A stretch of DNA of 64,000 nucleotides from Kalaharituber pfeilii (taxonomy: Eukaryota > Ascomycota > Pezizomycetes > Pezizales > Pezizaceae): the NCBI GenBank assembly GCA_015179045.1, contig WHUZ01000155.1, positions 1 through 64,000 of the forward strand, read 5' to 3'. Shown here one piece after another: positions 10,291 to 19,880 of this stretch. Below the pieces are notes generated by a model. The model was not told the DNA's origin. It did not search any database and saw only the letters and a program-made list of their open reading frames with translations. The position numbers and the translations under genes were made by a program. How positions within the stretch are numbered: the first letter of the stretch is position 1; each line of letters opens with the position of its first letter.

Positions 10291-10760
10291 TTTTAGGCCC
10301 TGGTTGGTTGCAGTAGGTCGTATCAACTAGTGTAGACCTAGCATCGGGTATGAATAGCCAAGACGGGTACGACGTAAGAGGTGTAATTGGAACAGGGGAT
10401 TTGACTCCGTAGCTATGGCTATAATTTGTTAATTGTCACAGTACCACTTTACACCATGCACTCTGGAACAAATGCAGGGACATGTCTGCCATGTGAAGTA
10501 ATTTTCTTCTAAAGGATACCGTCAGTTTGCAGAAAAATGGACCTCCTGTAAGTACGTGTTTCCTTGCAACACTAATATCTACTAAGAGTATATTGTAAAA
10601 TAACAACATGCACTCTGCCATTTCCATTCCAATTTCCAGTAATACACCTGGAGTGACGATGTTGTCTGGGTTGAGTTAGCAGTGCAACGTAGAGTACCCG
10701 ACAGGCTTGGTATGAGACTAGCAGTACAATGACGCCGCGTGCTTCGCCACGTGCTTGGTT
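10291..10760. repeat. Dispersed repeat R2, copy 1
   Basis: Begins AGGCCCTGGTTGGTTGCAG, then GTAGGTCGTATCAA. It is related, in opposite orientation, to 32440-33310, including a block around CTTACAGG(A/T)GGT that could encode a short conserved peptide (VLTGG..F). It may be an old transposon; no terminal repeats were resolved. Confidence 0.5.
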
Positions 10761-11099
10761 ATTCTTGACTCCATTCTTATTACGATACTGAATTGTGCGA
10801 AGCGTGTGAGTATGCAAGAGTGCGAGTTCTGCAAGTTGTGCGAGTTTATGCTAGCCCAAAGATGCCCAGAGCTGCCTAAAGATGCCCAAGGTGCTCAAGA
10901 TGCAAGTTATCGTATTTTCGTTCTTCAGCCACAGCTCTCCGGTCGAAGGGACCAAAACGAACGTACGACCAAATGCGCATGCGAGTGCGTGGGTGCGAAA
11001 AGAAGAGAAGAGAAGGTTGTTCATTGTATGCGCTACATTACAGAAAGTCTATATATATGATATCGCCTCACATGCTGCCCTTATCTCCCCGTGCCTTCC
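10761..11099. other. Unassigned region
   Basis: No coding exon or repeat end is recognised. Confidence 0.35.
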
Positions 11100-11780
11100 A
11101 TGCCAAGCTTACCTTTACTCATTCCGTCGTTGTCACCACAGCACTTCATACCGCGAAACATTATTCCGAGGCAGAGAATTTTTTGCAAGATCACACCATT
11201 GTGTTAAGCCGAACATCCGTTGCGGATTAATTTATTAAAGTGGGTGTTTGTTCGCAGCACATTTACTCGGTAGAGCTTGGCTCAGTAGGTTCAGTACAGG
11301 GCGGCGGACCTGCAGACTTGCTTAGTCAGTTGCTATGTCTGTGAACGCTTGGCACCCAGAGACCATGGCCCAGGGACGGCTGCAGTTGATCAGGCTTGGA
11401 AGCTTCCATGTTATCGGTACAAACCTGCTTCGTGGATCTCCCTTCCTATCGTCACCCACAGCAGGAATACGGCACCACAACGATCGTCCTGTGAGGAGAA
11501 CAGGTGCTTCAGGTTTAATCAGTTTTGGCAGCACATCTTGTTTTTTGCTTTCTCCCTCTCTTTTCACTTGAATAGCCTTGCTTGACTATGAAGATCGGTG
11601 TCACTCTTACAAGTGCACCTCTTAACCAACTATCTTGATTCTACGATCTTCTAAAGATAAAGATACTGCCTGTCTCCTTAAACGACATATGAAAATATCT
11701 TTAAGATGTGCGTTCTACCGCCGTACGGTCAGTTACTAGCCGCCTCTGCACTACATTCGGAGCGTGAATCTCAAAATTCA
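11100..11780. repeat. Duplicated ~0.65-kb block, copy 1
   Basis: Aligns by eye with 16660-17340: shared blocks include GTGAACGCTTGGCAC, GATCGTCCTGTGAGGAGAA, AGTTTTGGCAGCACATCTT, and CTACATTC(G/A)GAGC near the right end. On the minus strand both keep a short peptide frame with DVLPKLIKP and VLLTGRSL. It could be a decayed gene or an untranslated RNA. Confidence 0.65.
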
Positions 11781-12421
11781 GAACTCTGTAGGGGAGAGGA
11801 GGTGCGGCGTGGGTAGAGGAGGTGTGAGCGAGTTGGGACGTATATGGTAATCTCTTATTTCACGCATATATACATAAAAGTGCAGCACAGGAAGGACAGG
11901 TTCTTCCTAGCATGGACTCAAATTTGCATTTTTCAACGGGGCCGGTACTTACTTATAGTTTTTAGGGGAATTCAAATATGTGTATCTATAAAAACAAATT
12001 GAACCTACAAGTCATAGACACTGAAATGGAGATGCTGATTCCAAGTGGAGACACACCTTGACAATGGGCATGCAGCACCTTGACAATGGGCATGCACAGG
12101 TTATACGTTACTGAGGACCGATAGCGTGACAGATGGGAGGTCTGCCAAGAGCGCAAATAAAGGCAAACTCCCCCAATTGTAGAAACGACCTAGTAAATTT
12201 ATATTTAGAAATTGAGGAGCACCACATGGATGATATCATGAATTCTGGCTGCGTTATTAGCGCTCCCTCTGCCCATTTGCTAAGGTTCAATTCAGTTCTG
12301 AGAGATAATACTCGAGTACAGTTGCGCATCGGTGTTTGTGGTTTTTGCATTCTTCCGCACAGTACGCCCGAGCTTATTATTAACGGGAAATAAAGACCAT
12401 TCTCCGGCGGTGTTATATACC
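11781..12421. other. 5' flank of BTB copy 4 with a short tandem duplication
   Basis: At 12053-12097 the 21-bp unit CACCTTGACAATGGGCATGC(A) occurs twice in tandem. The segment from about 12120 resembles the flanks of copies 2 and 3 and probably carries the promoter. Confidence 0.5.
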
Positions 12422-13433
12422 ATGGAGTACGTATCAACCCTGTCTCAGCTGTCGTTAGCCTTGTCTTCGCTCGGCTAAGCATCATTCCCTAGTCCCACTC
12501 TGGAATATTTATTCTCTCCTTTCTTCACAATTATACTGAAAAACCCCAAGGATACGGATGTTGCGAATGATGCCGCCAATGAGACCAATTCAGGACTTCC
12601 TCAGGAGCGTAAATTTTATGTGCATAGAAGCATGCTAGCATCACTGTCTCCAGAGCTGGACAAACATGTGAACAACGATATGAAGGAGGGCCTCGAAGGT
12701 ATTATGGAATTGAACGATGTAGAAGAAGCAACAATGAAGGCACTCCTTGAGTGGGCATATACAAAGAATTACACGATGTAAGTATCTGATGCTCGCTCAT
12801 AAGATTTTTCATTGAGTGTGAGAACGCTATTGGTGCTAAAAGGACGACAGTTCAAATCCAACGTCTGCTTCAGCTCTGCTCAAGCACACCACGGTTTACA
12901 CCCTTGCTGATCGCTTCAATATTGCAACGCTGAAGGACCTGGCGTATTCAAGAATCACTAAACTACTCATCAACCTTGGGAAAATCAAGGAGGCAGCGGA
13001 CATTGAGGCACTCCTTGCTGCGATTACATATGCTTTCGACAACCTCCCATGCTCTACAGCCAGTTCGTCCGACAGCATTCAAGCCATGCCATCAGAGAAG
13101 TTGCTTACGTACTTCGTACAATACAGTGCATGGTTGCTCGATGTTCTTAAGGACAGGAAAGAATTCAGCACGCTGCTTTTATATTGTGCTGACTTTGCCA
13201 GAGCTGTACTCTTAGTATCGAGGGCAGCTCCAGCACCTCCTTGGGCGGGCGACATTGGTGGAAATGCGGAACATGTTAGTGTAACGGTTAATGGGGTATC
13301 TGTCAACTTACAAGGCCAGTATGCCTCTGGTCAAACATCATATCAAGGGTCAGTGACGACCATGGTTGATTGCGACTATTGTGGTTATGATAGATCCAAA
13401 ACTATGACGGTGACTGTGCGTGGATACTTGTAA
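12422..13433 (+). CDS. BTB/POZ domain protein, tandem copy 4
   Basis: Exon 1 12422-12426 (ATGGA); intron 12427-12492 with a near-consensus donor GTACGT; exon 2 12493-12777; intron 12778-12850 (GTAAGT..ACAG); exon 3 12851-13433. The protein is 290 aa, starting MDPTLEYLFSPFFTI. BTB landmarks are FYVHRSMLASLSPELDK and TMKALLEWAYTKNYT, followed by the shared LADRFNIATLKDL helix and a tail ending TMTVTVRGYL. Because this copy has the best donor, it is the strongest support for the unusual 5-nt first coding exon. The cellular role is unknown. Confidence 0.85.
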
Positions 13434-13664
13434 TACAAAGGAAGCATCACAGAGTTGAAAGGTTATTTATCTACCATAGAGTAGTAAGTAACAAGAAACT
13501 GGCTGCTTAGAGGCGAAACCTGGGTAAATTGCTGCAAAAACAAGAAGATTACAAACGGATATATCACTATAGTGCGAAACATGGGAGTATCATAGCTTCT
13601 TAACCCCTGACTTAAGCTCAGGCAAACCTCGCCATAGCCTCATAGGCGCCACGCGAGTAATGAT

Positions 13665-13695
<31 letters not shown>

Positions 13696-14129
13696 GAAGC
13701 TCAGGCAAAACGGTCATATGCATTCATAGCGGATAACATCAATACAATACTCAGTAGTTTGATGGTACTCTCAGAATGTACAGACTTCCTCCTCGAACGT
13801 GAGCCTGTACGCACTGGCGGTTAGTACTTTGTTCCTATCCTAAGGCAATAATTGCTAGCCATAAAATGCAAATAATCTATCCCAAGAATTGCAATTAGAC
13901 TACCGATCCTCGTAGACTAGCGTCAGCCCACAAAAACGTGCTTCTCTCAAACGGAGGGATTAGCACAAGCAGAGCTCTTTGTTCTTTGTTCTTTGTTCGT
14001 TTTACAGTGAAGGTACTAGATGGTCGTATGTAACAGAGAACAACAATGGGAACAGTGCAGTATACTGTATACGCCACGTGAATACAATCCGGATTAAAGA
14101 TTTGATCAAAAAAAGGGGATTCTGTATCG
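13434..14129. other. Intergenic region after the BTB array
   Basis: Holds one LINE tail (annotated separately). No gene is recognised. Confidence 0.45.
13627..13696 (+). mobile_element. Family A LINE tail insertion with T-run plus A-run
   Basis: CTCGCCATAGCC..GGCGCCACGCGAGTAATGAT, eight T and about 24 A (then a G), flanked by the perfect 13-bp duplication AAGCTCAGGCAAA (13614-13626, 13697-13709). Confidence 0.9.
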
Positions 14130-14282
14130 CAACCTTAACCTTTTTTCTTTTAATTTCATTACTCGTATACCGCTGTGATGGGGGCTTTGACGAGAATAGG
14201 TACATAGGAGATAATTGAACGATAACAGAAAATGATGAGAGGTAGAAAAGCTTAGACAAAAGCACATCATAAGGAAATGACA

Positions 14283-15624
14283 TTTTTTTTTTTTTTTTTT
14301 AATTTCATTACTCGCATGCCGCCCTGTGGGCTATGGCGAGGGTTTTATTTAAAAGGAAAGAAAATACGTCTTAAGTACATGATGCCCGCGGTTAACATGG
14401 TATTGCGGGGGGAAGGGGTCAGTGGGTCCAATCATCTCCGTCCTCTTTCTGCCTCGTACTGACTCGCCTTAAGCCATCTCCCTCCGAGTCGCACCTTGTC
14501 CATGTCTAGTTTCTCTTCCAAGTATACTACTATGGAACTGGTCTTTTTTCCCTCTCCGACAAGAATGTCTTTCTTCCTCAACCATCGGATCCCGATGATT
14601 TTCTTCATGTCTGTGTTGTCTTCGGACAGCCATCTCCTGACATTGCCGAGTTCCCTTCCCAAGGCTATGCCGTGGATGACAATTCCGACTTTGTTGTCAT
14701 GAGCTGGTTTTGTCGGAGGCTTTCTGGCGTTTCTCGTGGTGCGGGGGGGTGGCGTGGGTGTGGGTGTGGGGGTGGGTGTGGGGGTGGCTGAGGCTGGTGC
14801 TGAAGTTGGAGCCGGAGCCGGGTTTGTGACCGGGGGAGGGGTTGCCTTCTTTCGCTTTCTATTCCTCCTTCGCTTCTCCCTGGTCGGTGGTGACGTCTCC
14901 GGTATGTCCAGGCACGTGATGTGGCTGAACTCCAGAGGTGGTGGTGGCGGTGCCGGGGTAGCCGGGATGTCTATTGTCGTGATGGGGCTAAGCCCCAGTG
15001 GCTGTGTCGGTGGCTCAATGGCCGGGATGTCTATTGTGGTGATGGGGCTGAAGCCCATTGGCGGCCGCGGGATAAGGGGCTGGCCTGGCTGAAGTGCTCT
15101 TACGAGCGCGTGGTCCTCTTCGAACTGGACCGTCAGTGTCGCTCCGGCCCTTGGGAGGTTGTTGTCTTTTGCGTTAAATTGCCATACTGCTTGGAGGACT
15201 TCTACCCATCCTATGCCGGCGATTCTCAACCGCTTGAGTAGTTCCTGGAGCGTTTTTTCGTACTCCGGGGTCTCCGGGGGAGGGGGCGGCGGGGGGGAAA
15301 CTGTCGACTGTGTCTTTTTTCCTTTCGGCATTGGATTGGCTGTATTTCCTTATCCGTGAGTGTTGATTAAAGCTTGGCGCCGACTCGGTGTGGTGGCAAC
15401 GACGGTGGAGATCTGAAGAAACCTCAAAACCTTTCCCCTCGGGGGAAAACCGTACGGTCAGGTGTTTGAGGATAAAAATTAGATCAATAAACTCAGCTCG
15501 CCGAGCGCTATCGATCTGTGTAGGTTTCAGCGGGGGGAGCGTTGTGGTTGCGGAGTCGCTTCCAAACGCTCGTCCTGAGGTGGTTGTTGTCGTGGGATGT
15601 CACATATGAGCGTTGTGTGAAATG
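14283..15624 (-). mobile_element. Full-length ORF1-only LINE (HAL1-like), element 1
   Basis: This 1342-bp insertion is bounded by the perfect 12-bp duplication AAGGAAATGACA (14271-14282, 15625-15636). In the direction of transcription it has a ~290-bp 5' UTR (conserved with element 2: CGACAACAACCACCTCAGGA, TTTGATCTAATTTT-like, CCCCCGAGGGGA), one long ORF (15331-14432), a short 3' UTR, the family A hairpin and poly(A). No ORF2 is present between ORF1 and the tail. It must have been mobilised by an ORF2 supplied in trans. Confidence 0.9.
14432..15331 (-). CDS. LINE ORF1 protein (gag-like), 299 aa
   Basis: Intact ORF with an ATG start (MPKGKKTQ). Residues about 10-25 are poly-Pro. A helical segment follows (ELLKRLRIAGIGWVEVLQAVW). 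A motif FSPITTIDIP occurs in three tandem versions (about residues 93-142), then a basic block (EKRRRNRKRKK) and an Ala/Pro/Thr-rich linker that is (TP)n at the DNA level. The C-terminal ~80 residues (VIHGIALGRELGNVRRWL, GIRWLRKKDILVGEGKKTSS, RLGGRWLKASQYEAERGRR) form a compact domain shared by all ORF1 copies here, plausibly the RRM-like nucleic-acid-binding part of LINE ORF1. The coding frame is undamaged, so the protein may still be made. Confidence 0.8.
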   Translation of the reverse strand: MPKGKKTQSTVSPPPPPPPETPEYEKTLQELLKRLRIAGIGWVEVLQAVWQFNAKDNNLPRAGATLTVQFEEDHALVRALQPGQPLIPRPPMGFSPITTIDIPAIEPPTQPLGLSPITTIDIPATPAPPPPPLEFSHITCLDIPETSPPTREKRRRNRKRKKATPPPVTNPAPAPTSAPASATPTPTPTPTPTPPPRTTRNARKPPTKPAHDNKVGIVIHGIALGRELGNVRRWLSEDNTDMKKIIGIRWLRKKDILVGEGKKTSSIVVYLEEKLDMDKVRLGGRWLKASQYEAERGRR

Positions 15625-16044
15625 AAGGAAATGACAATCAGAGGAAATAGACTGCACGGTCTCCCACACTTATCTCTCCACCCATCTCAATAGTACCACT
15701 AGGGGGTCTCCCTCATCCTCCTCATTCACTGGCGGCCTCTTTATTGCCTCTACCCCCCTGGCCAGTTCCGCTTCCACACCTTGCATCTGGCCCAAATGTG
15801 TGCTGCTGTCTCCTCTTCCCTTCCACACCATCGACACTCTGGGCCATCTGTCTTCCTTATTTTAACCCTCAAACCCTTACCTCCCGGCAAGCCACCATGG
15901 GTGTTTGTGAGCTTCTGTAGCCTTGTAATGGGTCTACAACCCAGGTTTAGCCTGTTTCTCTCTTCTGCCTTTCGTCTTTTGCCTGCCATCCTTATCCCCG
16001 CCACAATTTTAACTGTCCTATGGCTGACAACACACGCTACCTAG

Positions 16045-16659
16045 AGGAAACCAAGAATCATTTGGTCACCTCCGAACCATGTTTTCTGCTCAGCATACCA
16101 AGAATTGGTGATAAGTCTATGGTGTGGTGTTGAGGGAACAGGGATGAAAATGAAACAGGGTATATACGTACTCCACGTAGGGATGGCTAATCCCATGCAC
16201 ATTTACAGCTTTGTACTTATTTACTCACCTCATACAAGGTGTTCGGGAGTATTGTTGTACGTACAAATGTATATTTCATTGTCGTAGTCACGCGCTAGCC
16301 GAACGTGGCAGGAGGGTAAGTTTTACTCTCCGCGATAGTGATTTTGTATAATGATGTGAGGTACGTGAGCTCTAGTACCGCTTGTTCGAGAAAGAAGCAG
16401 AATTTGCGCGCTGAGTGTGAGGTACTTAAGTATATCGTGTAGGTGATATGCATATCCAGTGCTTTCGGCCTCGCCATAGCCCTTAGGACGGCAGGCGAGT
16501 ACTGATATTTTTTTTTTTTTTTTAAAAAAAAAAAAGTGCTTTCGGCGCCGGGAACACTGCCGTTCCCAGACAGTACGCTGGGTGCTGCCAAGAAGTTCAA
16601 CACCCGATGTTCTGCCACATGCGAGTTCTCTGGCCTGTTCCACAGCAGCAATATCGATA
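16045..16659. other. Unassigned region
   Basis: Contains one LINE tail (16470-16534). A GGGAACACTG..CGTTCCCAG palindrome lies at 16551-16571. No gene is recognised. Confidence 0.4.
16470..16534 (+). mobile_element. Family A LINE tail insertion with T-run plus A-run
   Basis: Family A hairpin (CTCGCCATAGCCC..GACGGCAGGCGAG), about 17 T then about 12 A, flanked by the perfect 12-bp duplication AGTGCTTTCGGC (16458-16469, 16535-16546). Confidence 0.9.
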
Positions 16660-17340
16660 TTCTACTAGGTCTTTACATTTATATCTACGAGTTTTCACAC
16701 ATATTCAACTATGCACTTCACACCCGACATCATTCCGAAAGCACGCAGTTTTCCGCAAAGTTCGCACTGTGTTAAACTGAATACCCCGTTGCGGACTGGC
16801 CTGGTGCACTCATCCCAATTAAGGTGGGCGTTCGTTCGCAGCATGTAGAGCGCAATTTAGAGTTTGACTTAGTTAGTAGGGGCGATCTTGTAGACTTGCT
16901 TATCTGTGAACGCTTGGCACGTAGCAACGTCGGCAGTTGTCAAGCTTGGCCTGCTTCGTGGAACTCCATCTCCGCCTTCCTACCGTCACGCACAGGAGGA
17001 ATGCGGCACCAAGCGATCGTCCTGTGAGGAGAACCGTTGCTTGAGGTTTGATTAGTTTTGGCAGCACATCTTTTTTTTTTTTTTTGTTTCCCTTCCCTTT
17101 TCGTTTGAATAGCCCTGCTTGCGTATGAAGATTAGCGTCATTCTTACGGGTGCACCTCCCAACCAACCGCATTCATTCTTGGAATTTCTAAACATACAGC
17201 GTATCTCCCTACCCGACCTATTTAGGTTTCTCTAAGATGTCCGTTCTACCACTCCACAGCTAGTCACCTGCCACTCCAATACTACATTCAGAGCCATGAA
17301 TCTCAAATTTCAGAACTCAAACCTTTTCCAGTATTATATA
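16660..17340. repeat. Duplicated ~0.65-kb block, copy 2
   Basis: Paralogous to 11100-11780. Here it lies next to the 3' end of the coiled-coil/fascin gene. The conserved minus-strand peptide DVLPKLIKPQA, VLLTGRSL is present at about 17040-16990. Confidence 0.65.
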
Positions 17341-17423
17341 CAAGAAAATAATGCATGCGCGACTGATTGCAACCCATTTTTGTGTAGCAAAATTCCTTTC
17401 TCCCAAACTACCCGAGAACTGTG

Positions 17424-18799
17424 TCAATTGCTATTTATGGGTAAGTTTCTTAGAATAAGATGAAATAACTGTTCCATGGATGCAGTCTGCGAGATGGTAA
17501 CACGGGATTTGCAAAACAGGATACCTGGGGAATTCACTGGCTCAATAAACACGCTTCCGTCTTCTGACCCGCTGCGGAGCCAAAACCTCTCCTCATTGCC
17601 GCATGTACTTCTGAGTTTCACTTTAGGATCAGCACTCAAATAACTCCTTGTAACGCTGGTAGTCTGGAACGAAACCGTGCCATTCAGGTGCTTCACGAGT
17701 GTGAAAGTCTCGACTGCGCTGAATTCCCTCGTAGCAGTTACCCTCCCATTCGCAATTGATATATAAGTTCCGTGGTGCGCTGATCTTAAGCTAACTTGGA
17801 TTAACGGCTTGTCTTGGTTTGCACGTTCGATCTCCTGGATACACTGCAGCTGCGCCCGCAATTGCCATTTCTCACCCTCAACTCTGTCCTTGTACACCCG
17901 ATGATTCCGATCCATACTCTCCATGTGCACTTCCATTTGGCTCCTCTCCTTTTCGACCTTCTCTTTATATTCCTGGAATTCTTGATCCAACTCCCTGAGC
18001 TTCATTTCCATTTGCCTTCTCTCCTTTTCGACCTTCTCTTTAGACTCCTGGAATTCTTGACCCAACTCCCTGAGCTTCATTTCCATTTGCCTTCTCTCCT
18101 CCTCGACCTTCTCTCCAAATTCCCGGTGTTGCTGATCCCTCTTCCGAGAATTTAGCTCAAGTTTCTTTTTCTCCTCTTCGATATTCCGTCTTCTCTCTTC
18201 CTGTTCTTGATTCCGTTTCTCCAATTCATTTATGACCTTCTGCTTCATTCGCAAGGAATCTTCCAATTGGCTGATGAGCGCTTGCTTCGTTTTCAGCGCA
18301 TCCTGCATTTGGTTGATGAGCATTTGCTTCGTTTGCAGCGCATCTTCCATTTGATTGATAATCGTCTGCTTTGCCTGCAATGAATCTTCTGCAACCACGA
18401 GCTTCGTTTGTAGCGTTTCTACCGTATCTGTATCCTCGAAAGTGTCCGGTTGTTGTTCTACCTGGGCCACTCCTACAGCTATGGTGCATTCACTTGGCGT
18501 ATAGGTGGAGGTACCTGGAGTGAACAGCGGATAGCCATGCGGAGGTGGCCGGTTCTGGCGATACGGTTTTCGAGCCTAAATATCGAGTTGTGTAAGAATA
18601 CAACGCCTTCGAGATAGACAGCATGCTATTTTACCCCATTAACAAGCTTTGCAAAAATTAGCTGAGGCTGAAATTTCTCATTAGTTGCCATGCAGAACCA
18701 TTCCCATAAGCTGTCCAGCTTATCGTCAGTGAGGACCTCGTCGGCCTCGGGCATCAGGTCGCGATCGCGTCGCTGGATTCTTAGATCGGAATCTGACAT
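17424..18799 (-). CDS. Coiled-coil protein with C-terminal fascin-like beta-trefoil domain
   Basis: Two exons: 18799-18635 and 18575-17424, with intron 18576-18634 (GTAAAA..TTTAG, phase 0). The joined frame gives 438 aa. Exon 1 encodes a short helical module (DRDLMPEADEVLTDDKLDSL, WEWF). Exon 2 starts ARKPYRQNRPPP, then has a long coiled coil (about residues 100-310) with heptad-like 14-aa repeats (LQTKQMLINQM type) and 28-aa repeats (EKERRQMEMKLRELDQEFQE). The last ~120 residues resemble a fascin/actin-crosslinking beta-trefoil (QVSLRSAHHGTYISI, ETFTLVKHLNGTVSFQT, YLSAD, ERFWL). A cytoskeletal or scaffold role is inference. A damaged paralogue lies at 30419-31539 with the same intron. Confidence 0.8.
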
Positions 18800-19255
18800 G
18801 CTGTTTGAATGTGATGGGGGAGTGCGCTCGTAGATTGCCCTAGGGGCTTGGTATGAGACTAACAGGGAAGTGGATAAATGTTAGTATGCTAAATTGTACA
18901 GATATATCGTGTGAGCTGTTTGACCTGAGTTCGCTGTAAACAAATAAAGTAAACCTTGGCAGACATTGTTCATATTGTGCTTACGAAATGCCTGATCACG
19001 TGTGTCAGGCCTCCAGCCAAGAAATATGCTGGTATATGTGTATCTTATCATATTATCCATAAACTGATACTGCTTGACTTATACTGCTGGGCACGAGACT
19101 ACTTATACTGGATATTTTCTCAATGCATGAGTTTATTGAAGGATATATGCGAATATGATATAATACGTAAGCTAATGTAAGTTAATGTAAGAAAACACAA
19201 CAATGTAAAAGCAAAGGCCCCTCGCCATAGCCCGTAGGGCGGCATGCGAGTACTG

Positions 19256-19288
<33 letters not shown>

Positions 19289-19312
19289 CAAAGGCCCATG
19301 GAGTACTCGCGC
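18800..19312. other. 5' flank of the coiled-coil gene
   Basis: The motif TTGGTATGAGACTAACAG at 18849 resembles TTGGTATGAGACTAGCAG at 10701. No gene is seen. A LINE tail lies at 19221-19283. Confidence 0.4.
19221..19283 (+). mobile_element. Family A LINE tail insertion
   Basis: CTCGCCATAGCCCGTAGGGC, GGCATGCGAGTACTGAT and about 30 A, flanked by AAAAGCAAAGGCCC (19207-19220, 19284-19297). Confidence 0.9.
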
Positions 19313-19594
19313 TTACCAAGGAATAATAATTTGCAATATCTGGGAAAAGGTAGCTCGGTGAGGAGCTGTTGAAGGAGCCATCGGAGAGGCTGCCGGAGGG
19401 GTTATCGGAGGGGCTATTGGAAGGGCTGCTGGAGAGGAGGTAGAAACTTGGAGCAGTACGGGCGAGCGGCAGGAACTATCAGAGCCGCCGGAATGGCTGT
19501 TAGAGCAGCTGCACAAGGCGCCGTTGGATAGGGCGATTCGACGGGGTGGTGAGAGGGTGAAATGGAGAAGACACTTCGGAGGGACCGCTGGCAA
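19313..19594 (-). CDS. Hypothetical Ser/Pro/Ala-rich frame, duplicated at 31.8-32.1 kb
   Basis: A low-complexity frame (SPPRRIALSNGAL, then PIAPPITPPAASPMAPS) whose DNA has GGAG-rich short repeats. A comparable frame lies at the same relative position upstream of the paralogous coiled-coil pseudogene (VEPPQRTAPS region, 31782-32117). The conserved position suggests either a 5' exon or part of a segmental duplication. Coding status is uncertain. Confidence 0.25.
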   Translation of the reverse strand: MPAVPPKCLLHFTLSPPRRIALSNGALCSCSNSHSGGSDSSCRSPVLLQVSTSSPAALPIAPPITPPAASPMAPSTAPHRATFSQILQIIIPW

Positions 19595-19811
19595 GCCTGC
19601 TAGAATGGCTGCTCGCGCTGCTGCTGGAGGGTGGAGTGCGCGATACTGCAGATGCTGGAGAGCGGAGATAGGCTTCGACTTGCAGGGCTGTTGGAGCAGC
19701 TGCTGGTGAGGCTACCGGGGTTCCTAGGCGTAGGCATGCAAATTGAGAGGCGGGGATGGGTGGGGGTGGAGACCCTGTTACAGCTGCTGACAGAAGAGAA
19801 TGAACAGGGGT

Positions 19812-19876
19812 GTTTTTTTTGTTTTTATTTTGAATAAACTATTATGACGTAACCCCGCTTACCGCGATTCGCTAGC
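19812..19876 (-). mobile_element. Degenerate family B LINE tail
   Basis: Interrupted poly(T), then ATGACGTAACCCCGCTTACC and GATTCGCTAGCG. This is an old copy of the family B 3' end without a visible duplication. Confidence 0.5.
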
Positions 19877-19880
19877 GTAA

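Larger units (their letters stand above)
14130..16044 (-). mobile_element. Decayed family A LINE (ORF2 end), split by an ORF1-only element
   Basis: The minus strand at 16044-15720 encodes an ORF2 C-terminus (RNRLNLGCRPITRLQ, PGGKGLRVKIRKTDG) with an intact C-x2-C-x8-H-x4-C knuckle (CRWCGREEETAAHIWARC). The downstream part is interrupted at 14283-15624 by the ORF1-only LINE. The host LINE's own degenerate tail appears beyond it as CATTACTCGTATACCGC at about 14150-14185. The age order is therefore host LINE first, ORF1-only element later. Confidence 0.7.

Noticed and set aside
15388..15609. Open frame in the 5' UTR of ORF1-only element 1 as a separate gene
   Set aside because: The matching region of element 2 is non-coding in every frame used, so it is treated as untranslated leader.
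16551..16571. GGGAACACTG..GTTCCCAG as another copy of the GC-rich MITE
   Set aside because: Only the short terminal word matches; there is no interior similarity.
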